Virus record (IMG/VR): IMGVR_UViG_3300020183_000001
Location: 18,634-82,633 of that record
Length of the DNA: 64,000 nucleotides
Reading direction: 5' to 3' (one strand)
From: a virus
Shown here: piece by piece, positions 27,272-35,991 of the stretch
Layout: each line of letters begins with the position of its first letter
Numbering within the stretch: position 1 is the stretch's first letter
Position numbers and translations under genes: made by a program
The notes under the pieces: model-generated
What the model saw: only the letters and a program-made list of their open reading frames with translations
What the model was told of the DNA's origin: nothing
The model's database searches: none

Positions 27272-27758
27272 AGTTTTTGACCACTGGTTAGACAACTTAG
27301 ATTCTCCCACCAGGGAAAGTTTTGTTGCGTTTGCTGAAAGTAATAATTCAGTAATTGAAATTTATCTTTATTCTCGGTTCCTTGGTTACAACGGTTCAAT
27401 TACTTGTTGTAATCTTTGGATTAACGAACACTACTCAAAGCCTGATCACAGGAGTGTACTTCTTGCTGAGATCATGGAGATGCAAGAAGACATCCGTAAA
27501 CTCAGGGAAGATATTGAAAACTTTGCTGTTAAACGTGATTCAGGAGTTGCACGTATTGCTGGTATGCAAAAAGAATTGCGCGGTACTATTGCACAGGTAG
27601 AAAACTATACAGCTAATAAAGATCGTAAAGGTTTGTTGATGGCTGGTGCTGACCAGGCCATTCGTGAGTTATTGATGATTTTTAAAGACGATCCAATTGA
27701 AGGTCCCCTGCAAGAAGCATCAATGTCAGTGTGGGCTAAAATGCAATTAAGTGAATAG
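27102..27758 (+). CDS. putative terminase small subunit, start uncertain
   Basis: The coding signal is strong from about 27215 to the stop at 27758 (HIDIKVFDHWLDNLDSPTRE ... CCNLWINEHY), but no ATG exists before 27475. Non-ATG starts are a TTG at 27102 and GTGs at 27141 and 27171; all overlap the preceding gene. The layout of a helical N-terminal domain, a central coiled coil (MEMQEDIRKLREDIENFAVK) and a C-terminal part, a few genes upstream of the large subunit, fits a small terminase subunit. This is a contextual call with no signature motif. Confidence 0.5.
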   Translation: MPTNFPKRKWRLLVNKSEKLSVRVQKSRELPLSNPSDLNKKTKPETTVSLNEHIDIKVFDHWLDNLDSPTRESFVAFAESNNSVIEIYLYSRFLGYNGSITCCNLWINEHYSKPDHRSVLLAEIMEMQEDIRKLREDIENFAVKRDSGVARIAGMQKELRGTIAQVENYTANKDRKGLLMAGADQAIRELLMIFKDDPIEGPLQEASMSVWAKMQLSE

Positions 27759-27763
27759 TAGTA

Positions 27764-27922
27764 ATGCAACAACTACCAAACTATCAACATCCCCTTCCTG
27801 AGTCGCAACTGCGGACTGGTATTGTCTTTGGACCAGGGAGAACTACTCGTCTACCTGAGAAAGGTACACGCGAGTATCAAGAGCTTATTAATCGTATCCG
27901 TGGTACTGCAGCACAGAACTAA
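27764..27922 (+). CDS. small hypothetical protein, 52 aa
   Basis: ATG at 27764-27766, TAA at 27920-27922. The product (MQQLPNYQHPLPESQLRTGI) has an extended Pro/Gln start and a helical basic end. It overlaps the next gene as TAATG. No family recognised. Confidence 0.6.
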   Translation: MQQLPNYQHPLPESQLRTGIVFGPGRTTRLPEKGTREYQELINRIRGTAAQN

Positions 27923-28077
27923 TGAGTAAGATGCCACCAGAGCTTCTTGAGCACTTTAAGAAGAAAGAAGCCAAGAAAGAAGACGGTACTGAGATGAACG
28001 ATAAGGAAAAACGTAAAGCGGCTCTTGATAAAGCACGTAAGTATCAAGAACAAAAACGCAGTAAAAAAGAAGAATAG
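27922..28077 (+). CDS. small basic protein, 51 aa
   Basis: ATG at 27922-27924, TAG at 28075-28077. Two Lys/Glu-rich helices (MSKMPPELLEHFKKKEAKKE). Directly precedes the large terminase gene. Role unknown. Confidence 0.6.
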   Translation: MSKMPPELLEHFKKKEAKKEDGTEMNDKEKRKAALDKARKYQEQKRSKKEE

Positions 28078-28108
28078 GTTAGTATCAGATTACTAACTGG
28101 TCTTTTCT

Positions 28109-29635
28109 GTGCCTGCGTATCTTCATCAAGCTTATCGACGTAACGCCCAGGCTGCTGCTAAGAATCACAGGGTACGTAAAAAAAATAATGAAGATCTTCT
28201 GGAGCTGGCACGAGAAGACTTTGGTTATTTCTGTGAGTATGTAGCAGATAAACCACCTGCCCAACATCACCAAGAGTGGCACCGTCAATTGGTTACCAAC
28301 CAAGACAGCTCTTGTTTACTGAAGATTGCCGGTCCAAATATTGATCTATTAGCACCACGCGGAAGTGCCAAATCGACTGTTGCAGGTTTGTTTGCTGCCT
28401 GGGCTATTGGTATTCATACAGCAGCTAAACGTCCACTGCAGATTCTTTATCTTTCCTACACGGTTGATATTGCTCGTTCCAAGTCAGCAACAATCAAAAG
28501 ACTTATTGAAAGCAAAAGATATCAAGATGTTTTTCCGACAGTAAAACTTTTAAAGAATGTCACCAGTAATGAGTACTGGTCAATTGATCATCGTTTTGCT
28601 GGTATTGATATTGCTGGTGAAGAACAGTTTACACTCTGCGCTGCTGGCCTAAAAGGTTCAGTTACTTCTAAGCGTAGCCAATTGGTAATCATCGATGACG
28701 CAATCAAAAGCTCATCAGATATTGCCAACCCTGATATCAGGAAGATGATGCAGGATAACTGGAATGCTGTGATTGCACCCACCATGTTTGAAGGGGGAAG
28801 GGCAATCTGTCTTGGTACCAGATTCAGACATGATGACATCCATGCAACTACTTTTAATGAACAAAATAATTGGATGCAGATTGTTCTTTCTGCAATCCAA
28901 AACAATGAGATAACTGGAGAAGAAGAATCTTATTGGCCCGAGATGTGGTCATTGGATTACTTAAAGGAAAAGAAACGGCAAGCACCAATTGCTTTTTCTT
29001 TCCAGTACATGAATCAAATTGTCAGGCAAAACGAGTTGTCATTGGCGCCTGAACTATTGGTCAAAGCAGAGATTGCTACTGAGTTTGATTCACTGGCTGT
29101 TGGGGTTGACCTCTCCGCTGGTACAAAAGAAAAAAATGATTACACCGTTTTTGTGCTCGGTGGAAAATTAGGTGATCAGATTCACATTATTGATTACCGG
29201 CGTATGCGAGTGATGGGTAATCTAGAAAAACTAGATGCTCTTAAAGAATTGCTTAATGATTGGTCCATTCTTGGGCGCGACGAGAACGGCAATTACTTCC
29301 CCACGTACAACACTTGTGATGTCTACTCAGAAGCTGTAGCGTACCAAGCATCTCTTGAAGCTGACTTCAAACGAATTTGTTTGAGAAACGAGAATCTTTA
29401 CAACATTAACTGGCATGCCGTTAAAGGTTTTAGGGCAGATAAACTTGCTCGCTTCCGTGGTTGCATGGGTCTTTTTGAAGATCGAAAAGTTATCTTCAAT
29501 CGGTATCGAAACTTTACTTCAATGTTTGAAGAGCTTACTAACTTTGGCGTGAGTAGTCACGACGATTGTGTTGATGCGCTTGTTTGGTTAATCAATGGAT
29601 TAACACGAAAAGGTACTCTTCAGGTTGATTATTAG
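28109..29635 (+). CDS. terL: terminase large subunit
   Basis: A 508-residue packaging motor that cuts DNA and drives it into the head through the portal. The ATPase shows Walker A (APRGSAKST, 82-90), Walker B with catalytic acids (LVIIDDA, 192-198) and the coupling motif (GTRF, 237-240). The nuclease domain shows VGVDLSAG (D334) with D344 and a C-terminal HDDCVDALVW, the metal-binding acids of the RNase H fold. Start is a GTG at 28109. Length is typical. The portal follows after three small genes. Confidence 0.95.
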   Translation: MPAYLHQAYRRNAQAAAKNHRVRKKNNEDLLELAREDFGYFCEYVADKPPAQHHQEWHRQLVTNQDSSCLLKIAGPNIDLLAPRGSAKSTVAGLFAAWAIGIHTAAKRPLQILYLSYTVDIARSKSATIKRLIESKRYQDVFPTVKLLKNVTSNEYWSIDHRFAGIDIAGEEQFTLCAAGLKGSVTSKRSQLVIIDDAIKSSSDIANPDIRKMMQDNWNAVIAPTMFEGGRAICLGTRFRHDDIHATTFNEQNNWMQIVLSAIQNNEITGEEESYWPEMWSLDYLKEKKRQAPIAFSFQYMNQIVRQNELSLAPELLVKAEIATEFDSLAVGVDLSAGTKEKNDYTVFVLGGKLGDQIHIIDYRRMRVMGNLEKLDALKELLNDWSILGRDENGNYFPTYNTCDVYSEAVAYQASLEADFKRICLRNENLYNINWHAVKGFRADKLARFRGCMGLFEDRKVIFNRYRNFTSMFEELTNFGVSSHDDCVDALVWLINGLTRKGTLQVDY

Positions 29636-29639
29636 ATCT

Positions 29640-29645
29640 TAGAAT
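29640..29645 (+). promoter_or_regulatory. -10-like TAGAAT
   Basis: Lies 20 bases before the ATG at 29665, directly after the terL stop. Confidence 0.4.
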
Positions 29646-29664
29646 AAAAGAAAATCTTTTTGCC

Positions 29665-29955
29665 ATGGGACCCGAGTACCTGGCGATCCTCGTTACAACT
29701 TGTGTAGCTGGAATCTCAGGTGGTACCTGGGCCGCAAATAAGTTACTATCTAGGTCGCATGAAAGAATCAAACAACTTTCTGATCGCGTGACAATTCAAG
29801 AAAAAAAACTTGAGCATCTTGACGAAAGTTTTAATCGGATGCCACTGGAGTACGTGTTAAAAGTTGATTTTCTTCGCGAAATTCAGCACATGCACGACAC
29901 CTTTAAGGAAATTAATAGTAAGCTGGACAGAATGATGGATCGCCTTCTCAAATGA
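29665..29955 (+). CDS. membrane-anchored coiled-coil protein, 96 aa
   Basis: ATG at 29665 (MGPEYLAILVTTCVAGISGG). One N-terminal transmembrane helix (residues 5-25), then a long coiled coil (HERIKQLSDRVTIQEKKLEH and on). This is the shape of phage proteins often annotated as holin- or spanin-associated, but position next to the terminase argues for a virion or assembly role. Function unknown. Overlaps the next gene by four bases. Confidence 0.65.
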   Translation: MGPEYLAILVTTCVAGISGGTWAANKLLSRSHERIKQLSDRVTIQEKKLEHLDESFNRMPLEYVLKVDFLREIQHMHDTFKEINSKLDRMMDRLLK

Positions 29956-30137
29956 CCAGCTACATCGTCGAAGTACAAGAGGATCAAGACGGAGAACTTT
30001 TTATTGAGTTTCCCGAAGAAATCATCGAAGAACTCGGTTGGCAAGAAGGAGATATTCTTTCGTGGGATCTGAAAGGCGAAGGTATTGTCCTTTCTAAACT
30101 TAATGATGAGTCTGGTTACGAAGTTATAGAAGAGTAA
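29952..30137 (+). CDS. AbrB/MazE-like protein, 61 aa
   Basis: ATGA overlap at the start (MTSYIVEVQEDQDGELFIEF). The pattern 'GELFIEFPEEIIEELGWQEGD' followed by a strand pair is that of SpoVT/AbrB swapped-hairpin domains (MazE-type). Similar short proteins are common in cyanophages. No toxin gene lies beside it, so a regulatory rather than antitoxin role is likely. Confidence 0.7.
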   Translation: MTSYIVEVQEDQDGELFIEFPEEIIEELGWQEGDILSWDLKGEGIVLSKLNDESGYEVIEE

Positions 30138-30163
30138 GATAGAAACAAGATAATAACAGGGAC

Positions 30164-30514
30164 ATGGCTGGTTTTTACGGCGGATACATGGGTAACGCTG
30201 GTATAGAGCAATTAATGGCTGGTAATCCCAGTTTTGATATTAACCGTACCCCTGGCGCTTTAGGTGGAAGAAGTGGGGAACAACTAAAAAGACTGTATGA
30301 AGGTGGTACGCAACAAAATCAACAACTAAATGATGAGTTGAGGCAACGGGGAATTATGCCAGGGGGAGCTAAACTTTTTCCGCTTTCTTTACAAAACAAT
30401 ATGCAAGGTGCCGCCATGGGTAATATGGCTGGTCTTACTAACGCTCAGTTTTATGGCGGTCCACAAATGGGACAACAAGTCCCCCCTGGATTTCAAAATA
30501 AAATGGTCTACTAA
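30164..30514 (+). CDS. Gly/Gln/Met-rich hypothetical protein, 116 aa
   Basis: ATG at 30164 (MAGFYGGYMGNAGIEQLMAG). Low-complexity, rich in Gly, Gln, Asn and Met, with a short helix in the middle. Probably disordered virion-associated protein. It lies just upstream of the portal gene. Confidence 0.55.
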   Translation: MAGFYGGYMGNAGIEQLMAGNPSFDINRTPGALGGRSGEQLKRLYEGGTQQNQQLNDELRQRGIMPGGAKLFPLSLQNNMQGAAMGNMAGLTNAQFYGGPQMGQQVPPGFQNKMVY

Positions 30515-30561
30515 TACTTTGTAAAACTGTTAAACTAATTCCAGTGGGTTGAAAATAGTTA

Positions 30562-32916
30562 ATGTCTGCAGACGCTAAATCCAGGCTCAAAGAAATTGTT
30601 GATTCCTATCTTGAAAAAGATGGTGGGGTTGGCGTTGATACTGGTGTCGTAGCAGCACACTTGGCACAAATGAAACTCTTTGGTATCCGCCAGGGGGTAG
30701 AATTTTTCCCAGCTCAAGACAACTTTGGTAATCAACGCAAAGATTTTATTGATCGCGTAGTTAAATACAATCAGATTGACACAAGGCTTGATTCCATTTG
30801 GGATTACTTTTTGTGTGATGGCCAGGGGTTGTTTTACATCCGGCCTACTATCAGCAATTACCGTCTTTATTTTTTCAGGAAGCACGAGTATCGTACCTAC
30901 TACAACGTAGATGGAGAGCTTGATGAAGTTGTCATTATCTACAGTTATAAAGTTAAAAATGGTTTTGGCGTTAATCAAGATATTCAGCAAACTTCAATCA
31001 CGGGGATGGATGGCCTTGGTTCCCCAGGCCAAAAGAAGTATATAAAATTATCAATCAAACGTAAGACTATTGAAGAGACTCATTCAGATGGTGAACTCTC
31101 TTTTGACCAACCTGTGTCTGTGGTACCAGGCAAAACACAAACTTATCGCAACACTCTTGGATTTATTCCTTGTGTAGAGATCTTCAACAACCCCAAAGGT
31201 TTCTCTACTGAAGGTGTTGGTGAGTTTGATTCACTTGCAAATCATATTGTTACGCATGACGAGATGATTCGTACGATGCGGAAGAACGTTCAATTCTTTG
31301 GTAATCCAACTCTTCTTTCGTCTCGTCCCAAGACTGATCTGATTGAGTCAGGTGGAGAAGGCGTGGTACAGCGCCCATCAATCGCTGCCAACTCTGGGTT
31401 TGCAAGCCCGTCTTCTCTTAGTCGTTCCATGTTTAAGGCTGATCCAATCAGCCGTGGAATGGATGGTCAAATTCGTGTTCCAAGGATTATTGCCAACCTG
31501 GAACCAAACGATCGTGTTGGTTACATTGTCCCAGATGCTATTACTGGAGATCAAAACGCGTTTGCTCGCCAATATCGAGAAGAGATTCGTACGGCACTTG
31601 GCGGTGTTGACGAGTTGTCAATTTCTGCAGGTGTGACTGCAACTGAGTACAAGTCACTGTTTGGTCGTGTCTCTGCCACATCCAAGAAAAAAGCAAATTC
31701 TATTTACACATATGGCATCTGCCGTTGCCTGGAACTCATTATTTTCCAAGAAGAACGTTTGTTCCGCGAAACGCTTGCTGCTGCTGCAGGATTAGAGAAG
31801 CCTGTGGAGCCTGACGAAGGTGCAGATGAAAGTATTGTGCAGATGTATAAAGATGCCTTAGTTGGGTTTGAAGATCGCATCAAGCAATTGATGATGGCTT
31901 GTGTGCGCACACAACAAATTCCTCCTGGTGTCCTTGGTTTAATTCCAGATGGCGATCTAACTATTCAGTGGCGCTGGCTCGGACCAGTGTACGAAGATTC
32001 AACGCAAGACATTCTTAACAACTCGATTGTTGTTAGAAACTTACAAGAATTAGGTGTTGATAGCATTGAAGCACTGAAATACCTCTTCCCGTCAAAAACG
32101 GATGAGGAACGGGCCGAGATGTTATCTGGGTTCCCGTTCAGGATGGTGGGTGAACTACAGAATGCATATTCTTCGTTCGCACGCCTGGTGGGGGGCATGA
32201 TGCAGACTCCTCATCCGCAATCACCGGACTTACCGATGGCTGCAGATCCAAGACTGGATTTAACCCCATATCTGTATCGAACTCTTGAAGCATTACAAAA
32301 GGAGATGAGTTATGCAGGACGCTACCGTCCAGTCGATCCCACAGACGAGCCAAGTACCGGCGGCAGTGGCACCAAGCAGCTACGTGGCACCGGCTCCGTC
32401 CAGCCAACCGGTCAATTACCAGGTGGCACCTCAGGCGTATCAGGTGGGTACCAGTTACCCCCAAGCGGTACCTCAGGCAGCCCCCAGCTACCAATCAGCC
32501 CCTATTCAGTACGCCCCCCAATCCCAACCGGAAGCGCCCCAGGGCAATCCATGGGAATCGGCGTTCAACAAGGTGGTGAACCTGCTGAGCGCACCAGTCC
32601 AATCCCCGTTCCAGGGTCAACCCTCAGCGCCGAGTCCGCAGTACGCCCCGGCGAACTTCGGTCAAGTCAGCAGCCCAGCTACGCAACAATCGGCTCCGCA
32701 GACCTGGTCGCCCAGCCCGGCATACTCGCCCAACTATTCCCAAACCTCCTCGACAGTCTCTTTAGAGCAGGTGGCCGACCTGGTGGGAATGAGCCAGGAA
32801 AGCCGTCAGGTGATGGACGCGTTCGGAATCGAAACACCGGCAATTCTGAACAACTACGCCCTGAATCTGGAAGGAATGCTGGACAGCGCCGTCGCGTGGG
32901 GAAACCGCGCCGCTGA
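30562..32916 (+). CDS. portal protein with long C-terminal extension
   Basis: A 784-residue protein at the expected portal position between terL and the capsid gene. The first 585 residues look like a portal: helical start, 'DYFLCDGQGLFYIRP' wing segment, beta part, 'GGVDELSISAGVTATEYKSL' and a long helical stem/crown. Residues 585-784 are Gly/Pro/Ser/Gln-rich and end in a basic Arg tail; this part is encoded in the 605 bases that also code for the N-terminus of the next gene in another frame. Without the extension the length would be normal. Family assignment rests on position and overall look. Confidence 0.75.
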   Translation: MSADAKSRLKEIVDSYLEKDGGVGVDTGVVAAHLAQMKLFGIRQGVEFFPAQDNFGNQRKDFIDRVVKYNQIDTRLDSIWDYFLCDGQGLFYIRPTISNYRLYFFRKHEYRTYYNVDGELDEVVIIYSYKVKNGFGVNQDIQQTSITGMDGLGSPGQKKYIKLSIKRKTIEETHSDGELSFDQPVSVVPGKTQTYRNTLGFIPCVEIFNNPKGFSTEGVGEFDSLANHIVTHDEMIRTMRKNVQFFGNPTLLSSRPKTDLIESGGEGVVQRPSIAANSGFASPSSLSRSMFKADPISRGMDGQIRVPRIIANLEPNDRVGYIVPDAITGDQNAFARQYREEIRTALGGVDELSISAGVTATEYKSLFGRVSATSKKKANSIYTYGICRCLELIIFQEERLFRETLAAAAGLEKPVEPDEGADESIVQMYKDALVGFEDRIKQLMMACVRTQQIPPGVLGLIPDGDLTIQWRWLGPVYEDSTQDILNNSIVVRNLQELGVDSIEALKYLFPSKTDEERAEMLSGFPFRMVGELQNAYSSFARLVGGMMQTPHPQSPDLPMAADPRLDLTPYLYRTLEALQKEMSYAGRYRPVDPTDEPSTGGSGTKQLRGTGSVQPTGQLPGGTSGVSGGYQLPPSGTSGSPQLPISPYSVRPPIPTGSAPGQSMGIGVQQGGEPAERTSPIPVPGSTLSAESAVRPGELRSSQQPSYATIGSADLVAQPGILAQLFPNLLDSLFRAGGRPGGNEPGKPSGDGRVRNRNTGNSEQLRPESGRNAGQRRRVGKPRR

Positions 32917-33277
32917 TACCATCAAGGGTTACGCTGAGTTTGCCGTTAATGAGCACCAGGAAAACCTGGCTTACAACGAGATCCTGACCAATCCCGATGT
33001 CCTGAGCGATTACACGCTGAAGTTCTTCGGTCCTGAAGGTCCGTATCCTGTGTATGAAAATGAACAACAGCTTGAGACTCCTGGGTATCGCACTGAGCCT
33101 GTGAATCCTCAGTATGGTCAGTTCCCCGCTCCTCCTGCTGCAGCCGCTCCTCAGCAACCTGAGAACTTCTGGGGTTCGTTTAATGAGATGATGGCTCGTG
33201 ACCCACAGAATGCCTGGCGCGTCATTAACCAAGCTCAACCTCAAGTCCTGGCAAACAAACTGTTTGTGATGGAGTGA
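32312..33277 (+). CDS. scaffold-like head protein, overlaps portal
   Basis: A 321-residue protein whose first 150 residues are Pro/Gln/Ala/Ser-rich (APSSYVAPAPSSQPVNYQVA) and whose second half is helical and acidic (LEQVADLVGMSQESRQVMDA ... YAEFAVNEHQ), ending LANKLFVME. Flexible N-terminus plus helical C-terminus just before the capsid gene is typical of scaffolds. Start at ATG 32312 after AAGGAG, which is a strong ribosome site inside the portal gene and supports this frame. Confidence 0.65.
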   Translation: MQDATVQSIPQTSQVPAAVAPSSYVAPAPSSQPVNYQVAPQAYQVGTSYPQAVPQAAPSYQSAPIQYAPQSQPEAPQGNPWESAFNKVVNLLSAPVQSPFQGQPSAPSPQYAPANFGQVSSPATQQSAPQTWSPSPAYSPNYSQTSSTVSLEQVADLVGMSQESRQVMDAFGIETPAILNNYALNLEGMLDSAVAWGNRAADTIKGYAEFAVNEHQENLAYNEILTNPDVLSDYTLKFFGPEGPYPVYENEQQLETPGYRTEPVNPQYGQFPAPPAAAAPQQPENFWGSFNEMMARDPQNAWRVINQAQPQVLANKLFVME

Positions 33278-33281
33278 GGCC

Positions 33282-33866
33282 ATGCGTCCACTTCTTAAAC
33301 TGGGTATTCCTGCTGCCGCTGGTTTAGCTACCGGCGGCTATGCCCTCTCCCAAGGTGAAGATCCAGGTTCTGCTGCACTTGCCGGTATTGCTGGAGGCCT
33401 GGGTGGGGCAGCAGGTTTGCTTGGTGCTCGCGGTCTTGCAGGTAAGTACAACCCGGCTTTAATTTCAGCAGCTCAAAAGCAAGTATCCAATCTTGGTAAC
33501 AAGGTGGGTGATGTTGCACGTAATCTTCCTGAAAAGGGATTACGCCGCGGAACCGCTAACATTGCGGCGGATGTTGTATCCGCAGTAGATACACGGTTGT
33601 TTGGTAGCCCTTATGCTGGAATCTCTGCAGCACTACCTTTCCCCACGCAGAATGTTCAAAGAAACATTGGGCGTGGCTTAGCTGCTGGCCTTGTTCCTGC
33701 TTCCGCAGTCGCTGCTGGCCTTGGTGGTGTAGCCCTTGGTGCCATCCCCGGCTCAATGGGAGTTCCAGGTTTCCAGCAAAATGTAATTGCTGATCCCGAA
33801 CTTGCTGCTTCTAGTAATACTCCGATGGCCCGGAGTTATACTCCTACGCTTAAATATCTTGGTTGA
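33282..33866 (+). CDS. glycine-zipper head-region protein, 194 aa
   Basis: ATG at 33282 (MRPLLKLGIPAAAGLATGGY). Two Gly/Ala-rich hydrophobic zones: 8-50 and 135-160 (GLAAGLVPASAVAAGLGGVA). Similar in style to the membrane-active proteins at 22-25 kb and the partial gene at 63.4 kb. Perhaps a minor virion protein. No family recognised. Confidence 0.55.
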   Translation: MRPLLKLGIPAAAGLATGGYALSQGEDPGSAALAGIAGGLGGAAGLLGARGLAGKYNPALISAAQKQVSNLGNKVGDVARNLPEKGLRRGTANIAADVVSAVDTRLFGSPYAGISAALPFPTQNVQRNIGRGLAAGLVPASAVAAGLGGVALGAIPGSMGVPGFQQNVIADPELAASSNTPMARSYTPTLKYLG

Positions 33867-33899
33867 TAAATTATCAACTGTTAAAATTTGTTTTAGATG

Positions 33900-33917
33900 A
33901 GACAATATCTATTGTCT
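33900..33917 (+). promoter_or_regulatory. hairpin in capsid gene leader
   Basis: AGACAAUA-UC-UAUUGUCU, an eight-pair stem in the 98-base leader of the capsid gene. It may stabilise the message of the most highly expressed protein. A second weak palindrome TTGATAA-A-TTATCAA lies at 33862-33876. Confidence 0.5.
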
Positions 33918-33964
33918 GAATCTTTCACCAAATAATCGTCCTGTGTACTGGAGGATAAACTAAA

Positions 33965-35128
33965 GTGTTCCTTGATACCGACTTCCCTAAGATTCTGGGT
34001 GCTGAGCTGTATCGCCCTCACCCCGCTTATATCTGTGAGATGGCGGTAGAGCCTGTGGTTGTCCACGACTTTACCCGTCAACCTGGTCAAACTGTTCAAC
34101 TTGATCGCTACAAGTTCTGGGGTAACCCTGGCACTAAGGACAGCCGTGCTCGTGTGGCTGACCAAACCATTGGTACCGCCAATAGCCGTAACATCACCAA
34201 GGAGAAAGTCCTGGTGGTGCTTAACGAATACACTGGCCCTGCTGATCCTGGCGATCCGACCCAGCCTTCGACCTTTAAGATTGCTCGCGAAACTCTGATT
34301 ACCGCTCAGCGCCTTCTGCTGGACACTGGTAATCTCAACATGTTCCACCAGTCAATCGGTAGCCTGACGCTGCTTGACGACTATCGCCGTTGGCGTGACC
34401 GCGTCTTCATTGACGAACTGTCCAAAGCAGAAGCTAATGGCGCTGCTTCCAGCACTCAAGGCGGTTACTTCTTCCCTGGTGGTAAGACCAAGAATTCTTC
34501 TGGTCAAATCACCTACACTGCCGCTGAATATACTGCTGATCAACAACAGTTTTCGGTTCGTACCGACTTGCTGAACGTTGTTAAGGATCTGCGCAAGCGT
34601 AACGTTCCGACCTTTGCTGATGGTCTGTATCGTTGTATTTGCGATCCTGTGTTCATGATGCATCTGCGTCGTGACCCCGACTTCCGTGAGATCGCCCGTT
34701 ACAGCGGCAACCCTGGTCAAGGCATGTACATGGGCAATCCCATGATGCCTAACAACGCCAGCTTCTACATGGGTCCCCAGGCTGGTCAAGGTTACTTCCT
34801 GGCTGGTGAACCCGTCATGCCGACTGGTGTTCAGTTTGAAGGTGTTAAGTTCTTCGAATCGACCAACTTCCCCAACAAGACCATTGCTGCTTCGTTTACT
34901 GGTGGTGCTCCTTACGCCAACCAAGACGTTGCTCAAGGTTTCTTCTTCGGTCCTCAGGCCGTTGGTGTTGGTATCGGTGGTCCGAACGCTCAAGTGCTCA
35001 TCAATAACAACGATGACTTTAGCCGTTTCATCATCTTGATCTGGCAACTGTACGCTGGTTTTGAAGTTCTGAACAACGACTTCATCACCACTGCCTACAG
35101 CTTCGTCTCTGATGACGGTACCGTCTGA
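33965..35128 (+). CDS. major capsid protein
   Basis: A 387-residue protein that I take as the major capsid protein. Evidence: position after portal and scaffold, a strong GGAGG ribosome site before the GTG at 33965, and codon use biased to C-ending codons in contrast to neighbours, typical of the most abundant protein. The sequence (FLDTDFPKILGAELYRPHPA) has mixed beta/alpha content and a Gly/Met/Pro-rich loop at 255-285 (GNPGQGMYMGNPMMPNNASF). The exact capsid family cannot be fixed by eye; an HK97-type fold is expected. Confidence 0.75.
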   Translation: MFLDTDFPKILGAELYRPHPAYICEMAVEPVVVHDFTRQPGQTVQLDRYKFWGNPGTKDSRARVADQTIGTANSRNITKEKVLVVLNEYTGPADPGDPTQPSTFKIARETLITAQRLLLDTGNLNMFHQSIGSLTLLDDYRRWRDRVFIDELSKAEANGAASSTQGGYFFPGGKTKNSSGQITYTAAEYTADQQQFSVRTDLLNVVKDLRKRNVPTFADGLYRCICDPVFMMHLRRDPDFREIARYSGNPGQGMYMGNPMMPNNASFYMGPQAGQGYFLAGEPVMPTGVQFEGVKFFESTNFPNKTIAASFTGGAPYANQDVAQGFFFGPQAVGVGIGGPNAQVLINNNDDFSRFIILIWQLYAGFEVLNNDFITTAYSFVSDDGTV

Positions 35129-35161
35129 TCTATAACATAAACATACATAAAGGAGAAATAA

Positions 35162-35959
35162 ATGTCCTACCTTTCGTCTAAAAAAATCTACCCCGGCAAC
35201 TGGGCAGAGCCTCTCAACGGTTGGTACAAGAATATTGATACTGACTACAGTGGTGCTAACGACGGTTCGGAAGCAGGTCCTACTTCGGTTCTTGCTATCC
35301 CTGGCTATCGTTATTTCCAACAGCGTGGTTATGTTGCAGTGTCCAACACCTCTGGTGATGGTGCCATTGCTTCTGGTAGCGTTATCGTTCCTTCGCCTTA
35401 CCGCCAAGACGATACCCGTACTGATATCACCGGCATGGTGATCAGTGGTTCTTCCACCTATCCCATCTACGTGTACCGCACCGCAATGTCGGTTGCTTCC
35501 GGTTGGGGTGATGGTCGCGTTGCCTCCGGTATCTACACCGCTACTGGCCGTGTGATCTCGTTTGCTACTGGCCTTGTTTCCAGCGCAGCTTCTGGTGAAG
35601 GTGTGGCCCAGGTCAACTTGGCCTCTACCGTGTCTGGTTCGCAAGAAGGTGAAATCTTCTTTGCTGCTGGTACCAATGCAGTTGCTGCTGTTCCCGTTCC
35701 CGTGGTTAGCGGTGCTGTTGGTATCACCGATGGCAACGTCTACAAGCCTCACACTGCAGCCGCTACTTATAGCGTCTTTACCCGTACTGCTTCTACCGTT
35801 ACTTCTGGTACCGCCGCTGGTTGGTACATCTCTGCTGCTGATAAAGCTGCTGGTCGTACCGGTTACTTTGTTGTTGAAGTCTGCTACATCCAACCCGATG
35901 AAGCTCCTGGTTACAACGACATCGAAGCTTATCTGGTCAACCGCATCGTGAGTAACTGA
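35162..35959 (+). CDS. abundant structural protein, 265 aa (decoration/fibre-like)
   Basis: ATG at 35162 after AAGGAGAAATAA. Beta-rich and full of Gly, Ser, Thr, Val and Ala (SGDGAIASGSVIVPSPYRQD), with the same C-ending codon bias as the capsid gene. That bias and position suggest a highly expressed head decoration or major tail protein. No family recognised. Confidence 0.65.
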   Translation: MSYLSSKKIYPGNWAEPLNGWYKNIDTDYSGANDGSEAGPTSVLAIPGYRYFQQRGYVAVSNTSGDGAIASGSVIVPSPYRQDDTRTDITGMVISGSSTYPIYVYRTAMSVASGWGDGRVASGIYTATGRVISFATGLVSSAASGEGVAQVNLASTVSGSQEGEIFFAAGTNAVAAVPVPVVSGAVGITDGNVYKPHTAAATYSVFTRTASTVTSGTAAGWYISAADKAAGRTGYFVVEVCYIQPDEAPGYNDIEAYLVNRIVSN

Positions 35960-35991
35960 GTTAAACTAGGACCAGGTATTTTCTTGGTCCT

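Noticed and set aside
29952-30137. Antitoxin of a toxin-antitoxin pair
   Set aside because: The AbrB/MazE-like fold is there, but no toxin-like gene lies on either side and similar solitary proteins are common in cyanophages.
34352-35893. A 513-codon open frame on the - strand opposite the capsid and the following structural gene
   Set aside because: It spans two clearly coding + strand genes and their gap, has a low-complexity Thr/Ser/Gly/Arg composition, and is explained by the strong C-ending codon bias of the sense genes.
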